Shown one piece after another: positions 18,685-28,296 of a stretch of 62,921 nucleotides of DNA. Numbering within the stretch: position 1 is the first letter of the stretch; the number at the start of each line of letters is the position of its first letter. This DNA comes from Acidobacteriota bacterium (GTDB taxonomy: Bacteria > Acidobacteriota > Blastocatellia > Pyrinomonadales > Pyrinomonadaceae). The position numbers were made by a program, and so were the translations under genes. A model generated the notes under the pieces. The model was not told the origin of the DNA and searched no databases. It worked only from the letters and a program-made list of their open reading frames with translations. The stretch spans positions 1 through 62,921 of the forward strand of contig JAHBSL010000025.1 of assembly GCA_019639135.1 (NCBI GenBank), written 5' to 3'.

Positions 18685-20757
18685 ATGGCGTTCGACAAAA
18701 AACTCGCAATGCGAAATGCGGAAAAGTATCTCTCACAGGGAAAGATCCGCGCGGCCATCGGCGAATATCGAAGGGTAACAGCTCAGGATCCGAACGATGT
18801 TGTTACTCTCAATATGCTCGGCGATCTATATGTCAAAGACAATGATACAGATGCTGCCCTTAAATGCTTTAAGGGAGTAGCGGAGCACTATTCGAGTCAG
18901 GGGTTCGCTGCCAAAGCGATAGCAGTCTATAACAAAATGAGCCGCATCGCTCCGCTGACCACCGAGATGTCAGCCCGACTTGCCGAACTCTATCGGCAAA
19001 AGGGTTCGGTCGTTGAGGCAAAATCGCATTACGTGACCCTCGCCGAAGATTACGAAAAGAACGGTCGAAAGGTCGAGGCCCTGGCGATCTGGAAGCAGAT
19101 AGCCGCTCTCGATACCAAAAATACCGAGGTTTTGGAACATATTGGGGAAACATATCTCGGCGAAGGGGATACCGCTGAAGCGATCGCTGCCTTCGTTGAA
19201 ATGGGCGAGCGTCACCTGCGTGCGGGACGCACCGAAGAAGGGGAGAACTCATTTCGTCGAGCGGTTGCAGCCGATCGGTTCTCGCCTGCTGCACTTCGTG
19301 CGATGGTAGCATTCAAGAACGAGCAGGGCTCGGGCGATGAGGCTCGTGAGATGGTGGCCGGGATCTATCGCGAAAAGCCCGGCGACGCCGAGATAGGCAA
19401 ATTGCTTTTCGAATGTGAATTGATGCATGGTTCTGCTGCCGAGGCAGAGGCGACGCTGATTCAGATCGTTGCAGCGGAACCTTCCAGCTACCCACTTTTG
19501 CTTGAACTTTCCACGCACTATTTTGAGAATGAGGATCACGCCTCGGCGATCAGGTCGCTGGTCGCGGCTTCGGATCACCTTATCGCGGACGCCCGGTTCG
19601 ATGAACTTGCCTACCACGTCGAGCGGCTACGTGAGGTCGAACCCATGCACCTCGATCTGCTTCGCTTGGACGTTTCCACTGCCTCCTGGCAGAAGGACGA
19701 ACAACGCTACGTTGATCTCCTGAAGCTGCTTGCCTCGGCCGCCCGCGAGGCCGATGCAGTCGATGAAGAACGCTCAGCGTTGATGCAGTTGACGATGCTC
19801 TGCCCGAATGAGACCTATCTCTCACAGCGGCTCAAGGAGCTTAGCACCGAGCACGGATTTGCTGAATCTGACCAATCTTCGGATTCCTTTGACGCACAAT
19901 TCTTCGGAGTGTCGGTCACTTCGGTTAATGAATCGAGCGCCGCGAAAGGGTCGCCCGGCAGTTTGCCCGCATTTGAATCAACTGCAGATCCGAAAGCAAA
20001 TACCCATGGGCAATCCGTTGTCAGTGCGGCTGCGAACGGCAACGGTCAAGTGAATGGTGAAACGAGCATAGAAACCGTTGACCGGCTTTCGCGTGAGATA
20101 GACAGTATCAAGTTCTACCTGGACAGCGGCTACAATGACCTTGCGTTAAGTGCGGCTGAGGACTTAAAGAGTGAATTCGGCTTACGGCCCGAGGTCGAGG
20201 AACTATTTGAGACCATTCGGCGAAATTCGGTTCGAAATGGGGCCGCAGACATGGAGCCGGGCACCACCGGACCAGTGTCATTGAATCCGGCGCCGGAACA
20301 ATACTCGGCTAATGAGATGGAGGACCTGTTTACCGATCTTGGCCTCGACCCGATCGACATGGATCGCTCTGCCGATTTCGAAACGCACTACAACACGGCG
20401 ATCGCTTATCAGGAAATGGGTCTCACCGAGGAAGCGATACGCGAGTTTCAGGATGCCGCCGGCTTGGTCGGCCCGAACGATGGCACACGTCGTTTTTACT
20501 CTTGTGCAAACATGTTGGGCCATTGCTTTATGAGCATCGGCAAACCGCATTTGGCACGTACCTGGTATGAGCGGGCTCTTGAGGTCAAAGGCCTCACGCC
20601 GGAGGAGCAGCAAGGGCTTTGGTACGAGTATGCGCATTCATGCGAAAGCGATGGCGATACGCGAACTGCGGCGGCGTTCTTCGAAAAAGTCTATATTGAG
20701 AATGTCGGTTTTCGCGATGTCTCACAGCGGCTTGAGCGGATGTCCGTCGCTGTCTGA
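18685..20757 (+). CDS. Large TPR-repeat protein
   Basis: 690 aa made mostly of tetratricopeptide repeats. Clear repeats include DPNDVVTLNMLGDLYVKDND in the N-terminal third and HYNTAIAYQEMGLTEEAIRE near residue 575. A Ser/Gly/Asn-rich, probably disordered linker spans about residues 390-455. No signal peptide is seen, so it is probably a cytoplasmic scaffold, as with the tetratricopeptide proteins next to motility genes in related bacteria. The partner is unknown. Confidence 0.85.
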   Translation: MAFDKKLAMRNAEKYLSQGKIRAAIGEYRRVTAQDPNDVVTLNMLGDLYVKDNDTDAALKCFKGVAEHYSSQGFAAKAIAVYNKMSRIAPLTTEMSARLAELYRQKGSVVEAKSHYVTLAEDYEKNGRKVEALAIWKQIAALDTKNTEVLEHIGETYLGEGDTAEAIAAFVEMGERHLRAGRTEEGENSFRRAVAADRFSPAALRAMVAFKNEQGSGDEAREMVAGIYREKPGDAEIGKLLFECELMHGSAAEAEATLIQIVAAEPSSYPLLLELSTHYFENEDHASAIRSLVAASDHLIADARFDELAYHVERLREVEPMHLDLLRLDVSTASWQKDEQRYVDLLKLLASAAREADAVDEERSALMQLTMLCPNETYLSQRLKELSTEHGFAESDQSSDSFDAQFFGVSVTSVNESSAAKGSPGSLPAFESTADPKANTHGQSVVSAAANGNGQVNGETSIETVDRLSREIDSIKFYLDSGYNDLALSAAEDLKSEFGLRPEVEELFETIRRNSVRNGAADMEPGTTGPVSLNPAPEQYSANEMEDLFTDLGLDPIDMDRSADFETHYNTAIAYQEMGLTEEAIREFQDAAGLVGPNDGTRRFYSCANMLGHCFMSIGKPHLARTWYERALEVKGLTPEEQQGLWYEYAHSCESDGDTRTAAAFFEKVYIENVGFRDVSQRLERMSVAV

Positions 20758-20799
20758 TCCGGTTGTTTGTCACGTTTCCCGGGGTTATACTTTGACGGT

Positions 20800-21096
20800 A
20801 TGGTCGAAAGACTGACCGTCATTTTCTTTATCACGCTATGCCTTCTGCTCGGGGTGTATCTTATCCTTGCGCCCTGGGACACGATGTTCGGGCTGTGGAG
20901 TGAGAATTACCTCCTCGTTTATTTGACGGATGTTACAGGATATCCGGTCTTGCAGCGGACCGTTGCTTCAAATTGGGTCCGAGGAGCGGTAACGGGCCTC
21001 GGTGTATTGAATCTTTTCATCGCATTTTGGGAGATCGTCCACTTTCGCCAAAGCGTTGCACTGCTGCAGGGCAAGCTGCCCGAATCCGGAAAGTGA
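20800..21096 (+). CDS. Small membrane protein of unknown function
   Basis: 98 aa from the ATG at 20800. Two hydrophobic helices are evident (LTVIFFITLCLLLGVYLIL and AVTGLGVLNLFIAFWEIV). Its stop lies 2 bp before the thiE start, so it is translationally linked to the thiamin genes. A TTG reading from 20767 is possible but less likely. No family recognised. Confidence 0.72.
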   Translation: MVERLTVIFFITLCLLLGVYLILAPWDTMFGLWSENYLLVYLTDVTGYPVLQRTVASNWVRGAVTGLGVLNLFIAFWEIVHFRQSVALLQGKLPESGK

Positions 21097-21098
21097 AT

Positions 21099-21770
21099 AT
21101 GCTCTCCGGTCCTTTGCTATACCCGATCACGGAAGGCCTTGCCGAAGTGTCAACGTTTGAAGGCCAGCTTGAGCGAATCCAAACGAATGCCATCGCAGCA
21201 GCCGAGGCCGGAGTCCAGCTTTTTCAGATACGCGAAAAGCAACTCTCTGCGAAGCTGCTATTTGAACTAGCCCGTGCTGTCGTTCTGGCTACGAAGGGAA
21301 CGGGGCTTCGCGTTATCGTGAACGGCCGGCCGGATGTCGCGGCCTCAGCGGGTGCGGCAGGAGTGCACCTGCCGGCAAACGGGCTTCCAGTCGCCGAGGT
21401 CCGAAGGACTTTCGACGCCGAATTCCTGATCGGCGTTTCCTGTCACAGCGATGAAGAACTCCTGACGGCACAGAAGGGCGGGGCGGATTTTGCAACGTAC
21501 GGTCCCGTTTTCGCGTCACCTGGAAAAGGCGAGCCGACAGGGATCGTGAAACTCCGGGAGGCCGTTATGAAATTCGAGGGGCTCTCGGTGATCGCCCTAG
21601 GCGGAATTTCGGCGGACGATCTTGCTCCGGTACTGGCTACGGGAGCGTCGGGAGTTGCTGCGATACGTGCTATGAACACCCCCGAAAGGATCAGGCAATT
21701 TGCGGCTAAGGTGAATAAACACTTCGATGAAAGAACTTCAGAAAGTCTGTTTGAGCATCGCCGGGCTTGA
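21099..21770 (+). CDS. thiE: Thiamine phosphate synthase
   Basis: 223 aa, the normal ThiE length. Motifs are GVQLFQIREKQLSAKLLFEL (phosphate/pyrimidine site), GVHLPANGLPV, LIGVSCHSDEEL, FATYGPVFASPGKGEPTGI and VIALGGISADD. It couples hydroxymethylpyrimidine-PP with the thiazole phosphate to give thiamin phosphate. The end overlaps thiD by 44 bp, so the two are coupled. Confidence 0.92.
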   Translation: MLSGPLLYPITEGLAEVSTFEGQLERIQTNAIAAAEAGVQLFQIREKQLSAKLLFELARAVVLATKGTGLRVIVNGRPDVAASAGAAGVHLPANGLPVAEVRRTFDAEFLIGVSCHSDEELLTAQKGGADFATYGPVFASPGKGEPTGIVKLREAVMKFEGLSVIALGGISADDLAPVLATGASGVAAIRAMNTPERIRQFAAKVNKHFDERTSESLFEHRRA

Positions 21771-22530
21771 CCCCTCCGGCGGGGCGGGAATTCTCGCAGA
21801 TGTCAGGGCATTTGCTGCATTCGGGTGCTTTCCGGCTGCGGCGGTGACCTCGCTTACGTATCAGAACACGCAGGGCGTTTTCGGTTCGGAAAATCAGTCG
21901 GGCGAGGTGGTCGAGCGGCAGATAATGCCGATTCTCGAAGATTACTCGTTCGGTGCGGTCAAGACCGGAATGCTTCCGTCCGCAGATGTGATAGAGGCCG
22001 TTGCCCGGGTTCTTGCAGCGATCCCGGATGTTCCGCTCGTAGTCGATCCGGTCGTTCGTTCCACCTCTGGATTTGATCTGATAGACGATGCTGCACTACG
22101 TTCGCTGACGCAACGCCTCTTTCCGATGGCAGCGGTCGTGACGCCGAACCTTGCCGAAGCCGAACGCATCGCGGGCATCGCCATTGAGGCCGATGATGAC
22201 CTTGAGCGAGCGGCTAGGGTGATGCACGAGCTTGGAGCGGCCTGTGTGCTGATCAAGGGCGGACACAGGGTTCCGGGCTCGGATCCAACGAAGGCGGTCG
22301 ATCATCTCTTTATCGATGGCGTTCGGCACGCGGTTTCGGGCGAGTATATTGAGACGACCTCGACCCACGGCACGGGTTGTATATTGTCTTCGGCGATCGC
22401 CGCGAACCTGGCACTTGGAAAAGATCTGGTCGAAGCGGTCACTGTCGCGAAGGCTTTTGTCAACGAGGCTATCCGGTCCGCACCGGGCCTTGGTAAGGGA
22501 AACGGGCCGATAAATATAAAGGCTATTTAG
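21727..22530 (+). CDS. thiD: Hydroxymethylpyrimidine / phosphomethylpyrimidine kinase
   Basis: 267 aa ribokinase-like enzyme with SIAGLDPSGGAGILADVRAF, PLVVDPVVRSTSGFDLIDD, AAVVTPNLAEAERIAG and the C-terminal anion-hole motif TSTHGTGCILSSAIA. It makes HMP-PP, the pyrimidine substrate of ThiE, from which it starts by overlap. The two together supply the last steps of thiamin phosphate synthesis. Confidence 0.95.
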   Translation: MKELQKVCLSIAGLDPSGGAGILADVRAFAAFGCFPAAAVTSLTYQNTQGVFGSENQSGEVVERQIMPILEDYSFGAVKTGMLPSADVIEAVARVLAAIPDVPLVVDPVVRSTSGFDLIDDAALRSLTQRLFPMAAVVTPNLAEAERIAGIAIEADDDLERAARVMHELGAACVLIKGGHRVPGSDPTKAVDHLFIDGVRHAVSGEYIETTSTHGTGCILSSAIAANLALGKDLVEAVTVAKAFVNEAIRSAPGLGKGNGPINIKAI

Positions 22531-23389
22531 CGATCGGGATGAACGCAGGCGATTCGTAGGTGACGCCGAAGGTGACGCCGGTCCGCGGGCTAAAGCGGGT
22601 AAGACCGAAGATTGCAGCGGTATCGAACCTGAGTCCCGATGCCCGGATCTGTGTGCCGACGCGAAACTCGCCAACGCTTTCTGTCCCTAAAGGTGCATTT
22701 CCGCTGCGGGTATTCTCGCGACCGTTGATCTCGGCGACGAGGTTGATCCGGTCATTGACCCGGACGATCCCAGCTAGGCCGTAAAGGAAGACATCGTTCT
22801 GCGTAAAGTTGTTAAGCGGGGCGTTCATTATTCCGAGCCCGACGTTTCCGTAGAGGTTTACGAGCGGGTCGCGGCCGGCCCGCTTGCCGAACTTTTTCTG
22901 AGCGATGATCTTTGAGAATATGTTGATCTGGTTCGTACCGATGCCGCGGGCCTGATCGGTATTCGGCATCTGAAACCCAAACTTCGACCCGATAGCCGGG
23001 AAATACTTGGTTTCGTTGAGCAGCTTAATTTTGGCAGAGATGGTGAAATCGCTGAAATCGTTCGTCGAGTTTCCCGTGATATTTAGCGGGATCGGTGATG
23101 GATTCGAGGCCGAGTTTATCGCCAGATAATTCTGGATCGTTCCTTCGATCTGTATCTCAACGTTCGGGGCAAGCCCCTGCCGTATGCGAATGTCGCCGAC
23201 GCGGGTCAGATCGCCCTTGAGACCAGAGAGCGGGAACTTGGCATTCTGTATGAAATCGACACCGACGCCGATCTCGAGTGCTCCCTGCGGAGTGATGTCG
23301 ATGTCGTCGGTTATGAGCGGGCGCTGCTGGGCAACGGCTGCCAAACTGCCAAAGACGATCATTAGTGTTGCAAGGACACACTTTCGCAC
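22523..23389 (-). CDS. Outer-membrane beta-barrel-like protein
   Basis: 288 aa with a signal peptide (CVLATLMIVFGSLAAVAQQ). The mature chain alternates short amphipathic beta-strands and turns (LEIGVGVDFIQNAKF, FTISAKIKLLNETKYFPAIG, FDTAAIFGLTRFSPRTGVTF) as in small outer-membrane channels of the MetA-pathway/phenol-degradation type. Substrate unknown. Its end overlaps the thiD end by 8 bp on the opposite strand. Confidence 0.75.
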   Translation of the reverse strand: MRKCVLATLMIVFGSLAAVAQQRPLITDDIDITPQGALEIGVGVDFIQNAKFPLSGLKGDLTRVGDIRIRQGLAPNVEIQIEGTIQNYLAINSASNPSPIPLNITGNSTNDFSDFTISAKIKLLNETKYFPAIGSKFGFQMPNTDQARGIGTNQINIFSKIIAQKKFGKRAGRDPLVNLYGNVGLGIMNAPLNNFTQNDVFLYGLAGIVRVNDRINLVAEINGRENTRSGNAPLGTESVGEFRVGTQIRASGLRFDTAAIFGLTRFSPRTGVTFGVTYESPAFIPIAK

Positions 23390-23501
23390 ACGGCAATTCT
23401 GGCACTAAATCAACGCGATGTAAAACCCGAAGGCCGCACGCTTTGGACAATGCTCGGTAAACTTGGCAAAATTGTCGAAGTTCGAATAAGGAGAAGCAGA
23501 A

Positions 23502-24266
23502 TTGCCGATAGAATTGGTCAACAAACAGCGTGAGACGGCCGAGCAGAGCGGACTTCGGCTTGTTGACGATCCTGTCGGATCGCGAATTTCGGCCCCGGTA
23601 GAGACGCAGTTCGTCAGCTATCATTTCCTAAAGGCCGATGCGGAGTGGCGCAAGCTGGACCACGGGCGAAAAAGTGAGCTCTCACGCGAGTTCATTTCGC
23701 TTTTCGATGATTACACGGACGATTTTCTCGTCTTTGCCTATTCGCTTATCGGCTTTGATTCGAAAGCAGACCTGATGTTCTGGCGAATCGGCAGCTCGAT
23801 GGACCGTCTGCAGGAGATGACCGCAAGGATGAACCGCACCGGCCTCGGCAGCCATCTCATAACCGCCGCAACGTATCTTAGCGTTACAAAAAAGAGGATG
23901 TTCGTTAGCGAGAGTACCGAAGATCGCTTTCATGTGAACGCCGGCGAGAAAGCTTATCATTTCTTTTATCCGTGCCCGAAGGGCCGCGGATGGCATGAGA
24001 AATCGGCCGAGGAACGGGAGGCACTGATCGAGGACGGTATGATGGTCGGCCGACGTTTTCCGAATATCAAGATACACATGACGCACGGTCTCGGATTTGG
24101 CGAATACGATTACCTCTTTTCATTCGAGACGGATGAACCTAAGGATTTTGTAGCCTTGGCGGACGAACTTCGGTCAACCGGAGAGGTTGAGAAGAACCTG
24201 GGGGGCTCGCACATTTTTTCGTGCCGGAAGCGTCCACTCGCGGAGTGCCTCGAGGCGCTTGGCTAG
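23502..24266 (+). CDS. Chlorite-dismutase-family heme protein (HemQ-like)
   Basis: 254 aa starting at TTG behind aaggagaag. The C-terminal half matches the family core: HFFYPCPKGRGWHEKSAEER, MMVGRRFPNIKIHMTHGLGF, YLFSFETDEPKDFVALADEL. In this family such proteins are either coproheme decarboxylases (ChdC/HemQ) or chlorite dismutases. The conserved Arg that marks true chlorite dismutases cannot be placed with confidence, so HemQ-like is a better default. No heme-synthesis gene lies nearby. Confidence 0.8.
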   Translation: MPIELVNKQRETAEQSGLRLVDDPVGSRISAPVETQFVSYHFLKADAEWRKLDHGRKSELSREFISLFDDYTDDFLVFAYSLIGFDSKADLMFWRIGSSMDRLQEMTARMNRTGLGSHLITAATYLSVTKKRMFVSESTEDRFHVNAGEKAYHFFYPCPKGRGWHEKSAEEREALIEDGMMVGRRFPNIKIHMTHGLGFGEYDYLFSFETDEPKDFVALADELRSTGEVEKNLGGSHIFSCRKRPLAECLEALG

Positions 24267-24279
24267 GCTACACATTGAG

Positions 24280-24552
24280 ATGATCGCACGGAAGTTTTTG
24301 ATCAGCGGTTTGGTGCAAGGCGTTGGTTATCGCTATTTTGCACAGCGGTCGGCCGCGAAGCATCAGGTTAAGGGGTTCGTTCGTAACCTTGAGGACGGCC
24401 GGGTCGAGGCATTTGCACAGGGGCCCTATAAAGCGGTCGAGGGCTTTAAGCTCGACCTTGCGACAGGCCCGGTTTATTCGCGAGTGGCCGAAGTCGAGGA
24501 GCTCGTCGAGGAACCGAACGACATATTTTCAACATTCAGGATCGAACGCTAG
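24280..24552 (+). CDS. acyP: Acylphosphatase
   Basis: 90 aa from the ATG at 24280. The N-terminal phosphate loop [17 protein letters not shown] contains the catalytic Arg, and [20 protein letters not shown] supplies the Asn. It hydrolyses acyl phosphates. It lies 13 bp after the chlorite-dismutase-family gene. Confidence 0.93.
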   Translation: MIARKFLISGLVQGVGYRYFAQRSAAKHQVKGFVRNLEDGRVEAFAQGPYKAVEGFKLDLATGPVYSRVAEVEELVEEPNDIFSTFRIER

Positions 24553-24566
24553 ATATTTTTCATCAT

Positions 24567-25088
24567 ATGGATAACCTTAAGAGCCTTATTCGCGAGGTGC
24601 CCGATTTTCCGAAACCGGGCATCAATTTTTATGACATCACAACCCTGCTGAAAGACCCGGATGGTCTTGAACAGGCGATAGACGCAATGGTCGAGCAGTG
24701 CCGCGGGCTGGACATTGACACCGTGATCGGGATCGAATCTCGCGGGTTCATTTTCGCCACCCCGATCGCTTATCAGATCGGCGCCGGTTTCGTCCCGGTC
24801 CGCAAACCGAAAAAGCTGCCGGCCGACACGGTCTCAGTCTCATACGACCTTGAGTACGGGCAAGACACGCTGGAGATGCACCGCGATGCAGTCGGCGAAG
24901 GCCACCGCGTACTTATCGTCGATGACCTGCTCGCAACGGGCGGAACGGCAAAGGCGGTCGTGGATCTGGTCGAAGGAATGGGCGGAATAGTCGCCGGGCT
25001 TCACTTCGCCGTCGAACTAGACTTCCTCGGCGGCCGGTCCAAATTCAATGGATATGACGTTAAGGCTCTGATAAACTACGATAGCTAG
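24567..25088 (+). CDS. apt: Adenine phosphoribosyltransferase
   Basis: 173 aa, typical Apt length. It has the substrate loop [16 protein letters not shown] and the PRPP loop [20 protein letters not shown]. It salvages adenine to AMP. It starts 14 bp after acyP and ends just before tRNA-Arg. Confidence 0.96.
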   Translation: MDNLKSLIREVPDFPKPGINFYDITTLLKDPDGLEQAIDAMVEQCRGLDIDTVIGIESRGFIFATPIAYQIGAGFVPVRKPKKLPADTVSVSYDLEYGQDTLEMHRDAVGEGHRVLIVDDLLATGGTAKAVVDLVEGMGGIVAGLHFAVELDFLGGRSKFNGYDVKALINYDS

Positions 25089-25197
25089 AGTGACGGCTGT
25101 GCACCGGACCCAAGGCTCGAGCCGACGTAAATTGCTTTGCGGTGCCTCGCCACACCGTTTCAAATATTCAGCCTCCGTCGCCGGACTGAGGTTTCAT

Positions 25198-25274
25198 GGT
25201 CCCGTAGCTCAGTTGGATAGAGCGTCCGCCTCCTAAGCGGAAGGCCGCTGGTTCGAATCCAGCCGGGACCACCA
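25198..25274 (+). tRNA. tRNA-Arg (anticodon CCT), CCA encoded
   Basis: Acceptor arm GGTCCCG pairs with CGGGACC, the D-arm is GCTCAGTTGGATAGAGC, the anticodon arm TCCGC-CTCCTAA-GCGGA gives anticodon CCT, the T-arm contains GGTTCGAATCC, and the discriminator A is followed by a genomic CCA. tRNA genes are favoured integration sites; the accessory region begins right after it. Confidence 0.97.
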
Positions 25275-25313
25275 TAATAACCCGTGTATTATCAACACTT
25301 AGTGAAATACTCA

Positions 25314-25337
25314 AAAGTGGGCTTTGTTGCCCACTTT
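25314..25337 (+). terminator. Possible terminator downstream of tRNA-Arg
   Basis: Perfect 9-bp stem aaagtgggc/gcccacttt with loop tttgtt, 40 bp after the tRNA. There is no long U-run downstream, so efficiency is uncertain. Confidence 0.55.
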
Positions 25338-25422
25338 GCATTTACAACCTGATTTACAACCTTGCCTTTTTAATTTTCTCACTTTTTCCGTCCTTGTGCA
25401 GCAGATAGCAGTAATGTAAACC

Positions 25423-25814
25423 CTGAGATTATTTCGACTTTTTGCCTTCATCGTCTTGAACTTCACCGGGTCCCCACTCGGGCACGGTTACAGGTTCGTC
25501 GGTGTCTCCGATGGTGATACGATAACCCCCTCGATGAAACGAAGAGGCAGATCAAGGTTAGGCTCGCCGGGATAGACGCACCCGAACGCGGGCAAGACTT
25601 AGCAAACCGCTCAAAGCAGAGCCTTTTCTGCACGGTGTTCGGAAAGCAGATCATTCTCGAAGGTGAAAAGATAGATCGCTACGGCCGGCTGGTCGCGATG
25701 GTCGAATTGAAAAGGCCATTTCACCGTAGCGGTAGAGCTGTTTGCCCGCTTGGCGAAGGAGTCGTAAACTGCCGACTATGTTGGAAAGCATTCCGGACGT
25801 TTGGCTTGGAGTAA
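25423..25814 (+). pseudogene. Truncated, frameshifted thermonuclease (SNase-like) gene
   Basis: In frame 1 a hydrophobic leader (LFRLFAFIVLNF) and FVGVSDGDTITP are read up to about 25530. After a one-base frame change the reading continues LDETKRQIKVRLAGIDAPER and later KIDRYGRLVAMV. These are the SNase-fold hallmarks (DGDT, RLxGIDAPE, DRYGRxVA). The last roughly 50 residues of the domain are missing; the frame simply runs on to a stop at 25814, overlapping the next gene. No usual start codon is present, which fits a decaying cargo gene at an element boundary. Confidence 0.75.
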
Positions 25815-26368
25815 TCGCGACAGCGATCGGGGCAATCGTCATGCGTCTTTTGGATGCACGAATCAAGGATCGCTTGGACAAGCGGGCGATAATGCGGGAC
25901 AAGATCGGCGAGTTATTTGGGGCGATAGCAACAGTCGACGGTGAAATTCTTCGGCTCGCCATCCACACACGAGATAAAGGGCCGGTTCCCGACCCGGATG
26001 CGGAAATGCTCCGACTTACAGCGATCTTCGGTGAAAGGATTGCCCCGACCGTTTCGATATATATCCCTCGAGCACTCAACCCGTATTACAGCTTTCAAAC
26101 TGCCGCGTTAACTCATGCGTTCAACGTCTTATTCGACGAAGCGGACGGAGCAACCGACATAATTCGATCCGGGACTAATTACCTCGACAGGCTTAGAGAG
26201 TTTCGGGAGACCGTCAGCTTGACTGTCGAAGCCGAGGGAGTGACGACGAGGATCAGCTTTGCGTGGACAAGCCGTCTTTATGCTCATTTGAGCCTACTAG
26301 GGCGGATGTCTGCCCGCCACAAGGGGGAAACACAACGAAAAGGACCCGAACCGAAAACAGAACTATGA
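25778..26368 (+). CDS. Hypothetical membrane-anchored protein
   Basis: 196 aa from the ATG at 25778. An N-terminal hydrophobic helix (VWLGVIATAIGAIVMRLL) is followed by charged helical sequence (IKDRLDKRAIMRDKIGELFG) and a mixed domain with no recognised family. It lies just behind the broken nuclease gene; its role in the element is unknown. Confidence 0.6.
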   Translation: MLESIPDVWLGVIATAIGAIVMRLLDARIKDRLDKRAIMRDKIGELFGAIATVDGEILRLAIHTRDKGPVPDPDAEMLRLTAIFGERIAPTVSIYIPRALNPYYSFQTAALTHAFNVLFDEADGATDIIRSGTNYLDRLREFRETVSLTVEAEGVTTRISFAWTSRLYAHLSLLGRMSARHKGETQRKGPEPKTEL

Positions 26369-26692
26369 GGCACCAACTGAACAAGACCAATTTGCTCATC
26401 TCCAACCTACGGGTTGCGGGGCCCGTCGAGCCTCAGGCGGCGGTCAAGCCATGAACCGACTTCCCTTTCGGTCGCACCCGCCGAGCAAGCGCGAGACGAG
26501 ACGGGCGTCCGTGCACGAAGTATGCTCGAATCAGTATCGCGAGAGCTCGTTATCCTTCTGGACATCACTCGATACGGCGAAGCAAGGCAAACATCGGATC
26601 AACCAACCGCTAACGGATGAATGCTCGATGCCTAATGTACGACTAGCAACACGAAACGAAATGGTCACGCATTTCGAGTGACGAAAATACCG

Positions 26693-26815
26693 TCAGCATC
26701 TCGCGTCACCGCTTAGGTTGCGTAACCGCTCTAGTTCGGCGTCGATAAGCGTCTTCAGCCGATCCCGAAGTTCAAGCGCCCGCGGTACTTCCTTTTGCTG
26801 TTTCGTTCTGCTCAA
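26693..26815 (-). CDS. Possible small helical protein (or gene remnant)
   Basis: 40 aa from a TTG: charged coiled-coil-like sequence RALELRDRLKTLIDAELERL ending in LSGDARC. The residue pattern looks like coding sequence, but two stops lie just upstream and no ribosome binding site is clear. It could be the tail of a lost larger gene. Confidence 0.3.
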   Translation of the reverse strand: MSRTKQQKEVPRALELRDRLKTLIDAELERLRNLSGDARC

Positions 26816-26930
26816 ACCTCTATTTTACTACTTCAAAGCGCTCTCAAAAAGGTCTCTTTCTCAACGTGTTTTCAGGTGGTTTCAGCACTTTGCATCGTGC
26901 TATGATTTCGCCGAAAGGTGTCCGTCAATC

Positions 26931-27065
26931 ATGCCCGAACGAACGATGTCCCAAAATGAGATCGAACGCGAAAGCAGACGAAACGCTGAACGGATCCGTG
27001 AAAGTAGTTATCCGGGACAGCGAGCAGTTACCGAAATGTCCAAACGGTCGTTCGCGCTTGAATAA
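26931..27065 (+). CDS. Possible small hydrophilic protein
   Basis: 44 aa, rich in charged residues (MSQNEIERESRRNAERIRES). An aaaggtg sequence lies about 12 bases upstream of the ATG. Its TAA is immediately followed by the ATG of the next small ORF. No family recognised. Confidence 0.3.
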   Translation: MPERTMSQNEIERESRRNAERIRESSYPGQRAVTEMSKRSFALE

Positions 27066-27182
27066 ATGCGGGCTCAGGTTATCAGTCACCAGATCGAACA
27101 CAACTGGCTCCGAAAACACCCGGATGGCCTGATAACGCTCAGTGTCGAAATGAAGATTTGTCATTTAGCTTCTGAGTATTAG
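27066..27182 (+). CDS. Possible small protein
   Basis: 38 aa with sequence HNWLRKHPDGLITLSVEMKI, starting directly at the stop of the previous small ORF (TAAATG), as in coupled genes. Too short to assign. Confidence 0.3.
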   Translation: MRAQVISHQIEHNWLRKHPDGLITLSVEMKICHLASEY

Positions 27183-27331
27183 AAATCGGGAGGATTGATG
27201 CGTCCGGACACCGCGACACTCTTGTCCCGATGCCTTTCGGTCCTTGCTTAAATTGTCGGTTTCCATAGTCGGCAGCAGGATCCGGACTTTGAGGCAGTTC
27301 GTTTCTAAAGAGCCTGATTACAGGAGGTGCA

Positions 27332-28259
27332 ATGAAAGGTAGAGCAGAGCTGGAAGAACAATTTCGAACCAAAGCGGATGAGTTGTTCGAACGTGTAATT
27401 GCGGGGGAACAGAAAGCGATCGGTCGTATCTTGCGGGACGTGCTAGGCGAAGCATGTAAAGTTGCCAGTGGACCAGAATTTTTCGTCCCGATTAAGTTGG
27501 CCTTTGAGCGTTTCGATTCAGAAGCCTTGCCATTCGCTGAAGCATTATACGGGAAAGGGGGGCGGAGGACAGCTGCCCAGCTTATTGTATGAAAACCGAG
27601 ATGGCCCAGACGAAAGCAATGAACATCTGGCCCGCTTGCAAGATTATTTTGTAGATTTCTACGAGGCCGTTTTGCATGCGATCCAAGCGTCGATCGAAGA
27701 GAGTCATGCGCATTTGGACCTTGCTGCCCAATCGGTACGGTATGAAAAAATGAGCAAAAGGGGCTACCGAAATAACAAAGCCGAGAATTGCCCGTTCGGC
27801 ACTGAACTTACCGCGATTGCAATGAGGGCTCTTAGCGTGACGACATTAGAGGAAGTTGATTACCAGTCAAAACTCAACGCACGTCGGCTCGCTATGGGCT
27901 TGGGGACAAGCGTAGATAGCTCGAAGGTCAAGGAAGGGTTAGAAGCGTTAGATGAATTGAACAATCTTCCTCCGCTCGTGAAGTTCCTCATCGATGAAGA
28001 AAATTCGTATGCCAGCATTGGAATTCTAGTAGAACGACTACTGCCAGGATTTGCCTCCTGTTCATCTGCATCCACTAAGAAAAAGAGCGAATTCCTAGCC
28101 GCCTTGACCGGAAAGAAGGCGGGGACTTTTCGATCAAAATGGCACGAGATCTTTGGACCCCGCGATGGCTTGAAATACTACAAAGAAAAAGACGAACCAG
28201 CGATTTCGAGATGTCTCGAAGCGATAAAAATCCATCTTAAATCGGAAAATTTACTGTAA
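27332..28259 (+). pseudogene. Hypothetical gene split by a frameshift in a G6 run
   Basis: A strong ribosome binding site (aggaggtgca) precedes the ATG of frame 1 (MKGRAELEEQFRTKADELFE), which ends at 27592. A second frame, starting with no good signal inside the first, continues to 28259 (LARLQDYFVDFYEAVLHAIQ and a Lys-rich end). A one-base change at the G6 run 27557-27562, preceded by AAA, would join them into one protein of about 308 aa. The cause could be mutation, phase variation, a sequencing error or +1 frameshifting. No family recognised. An intrinsic terminator follows at 28297. Confidence 0.6.
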
Positions 28260-28296
28260 CACCGAAAGAACACTAATATTCTTACTGTTACGCTTG

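Larger units (their letters stand above)
26369..27331. other. 963-bp stretch without recognisable genes
   Basis: Only short ORFs are found here. Two on the plus strand start by ATGA overlap (26365-26454 and 26451-26681), but their amino-acid composition looks random. Three slightly better candidates are listed separately. No repeats, terminators or known domains were seen. It may be eroded coding sequence of the mobile element. Confidence 0.4.

Noticed and set aside
20758..21098. TPP riboswitch ahead of thiE-thiD
   Set aside because: No CTGAGA or other conserved thi-box sequence is present upstream of the membrane protein or thiE.
25430..25553. Minus-strand reading ending PEWGPGEVQDDEGKKSK as the tail of a lost gene
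   Set aside because: It is antisense to the plus-strand DGDT motif of the thermonuclease remnant, which has the stronger domain evidence.
26263..26681. Two short ORFs linked by ATGA overlaps
   Set aside because: Their sequence has no recognisable pattern and no ribosome binding sites; overlaps of this kind arise by chance.
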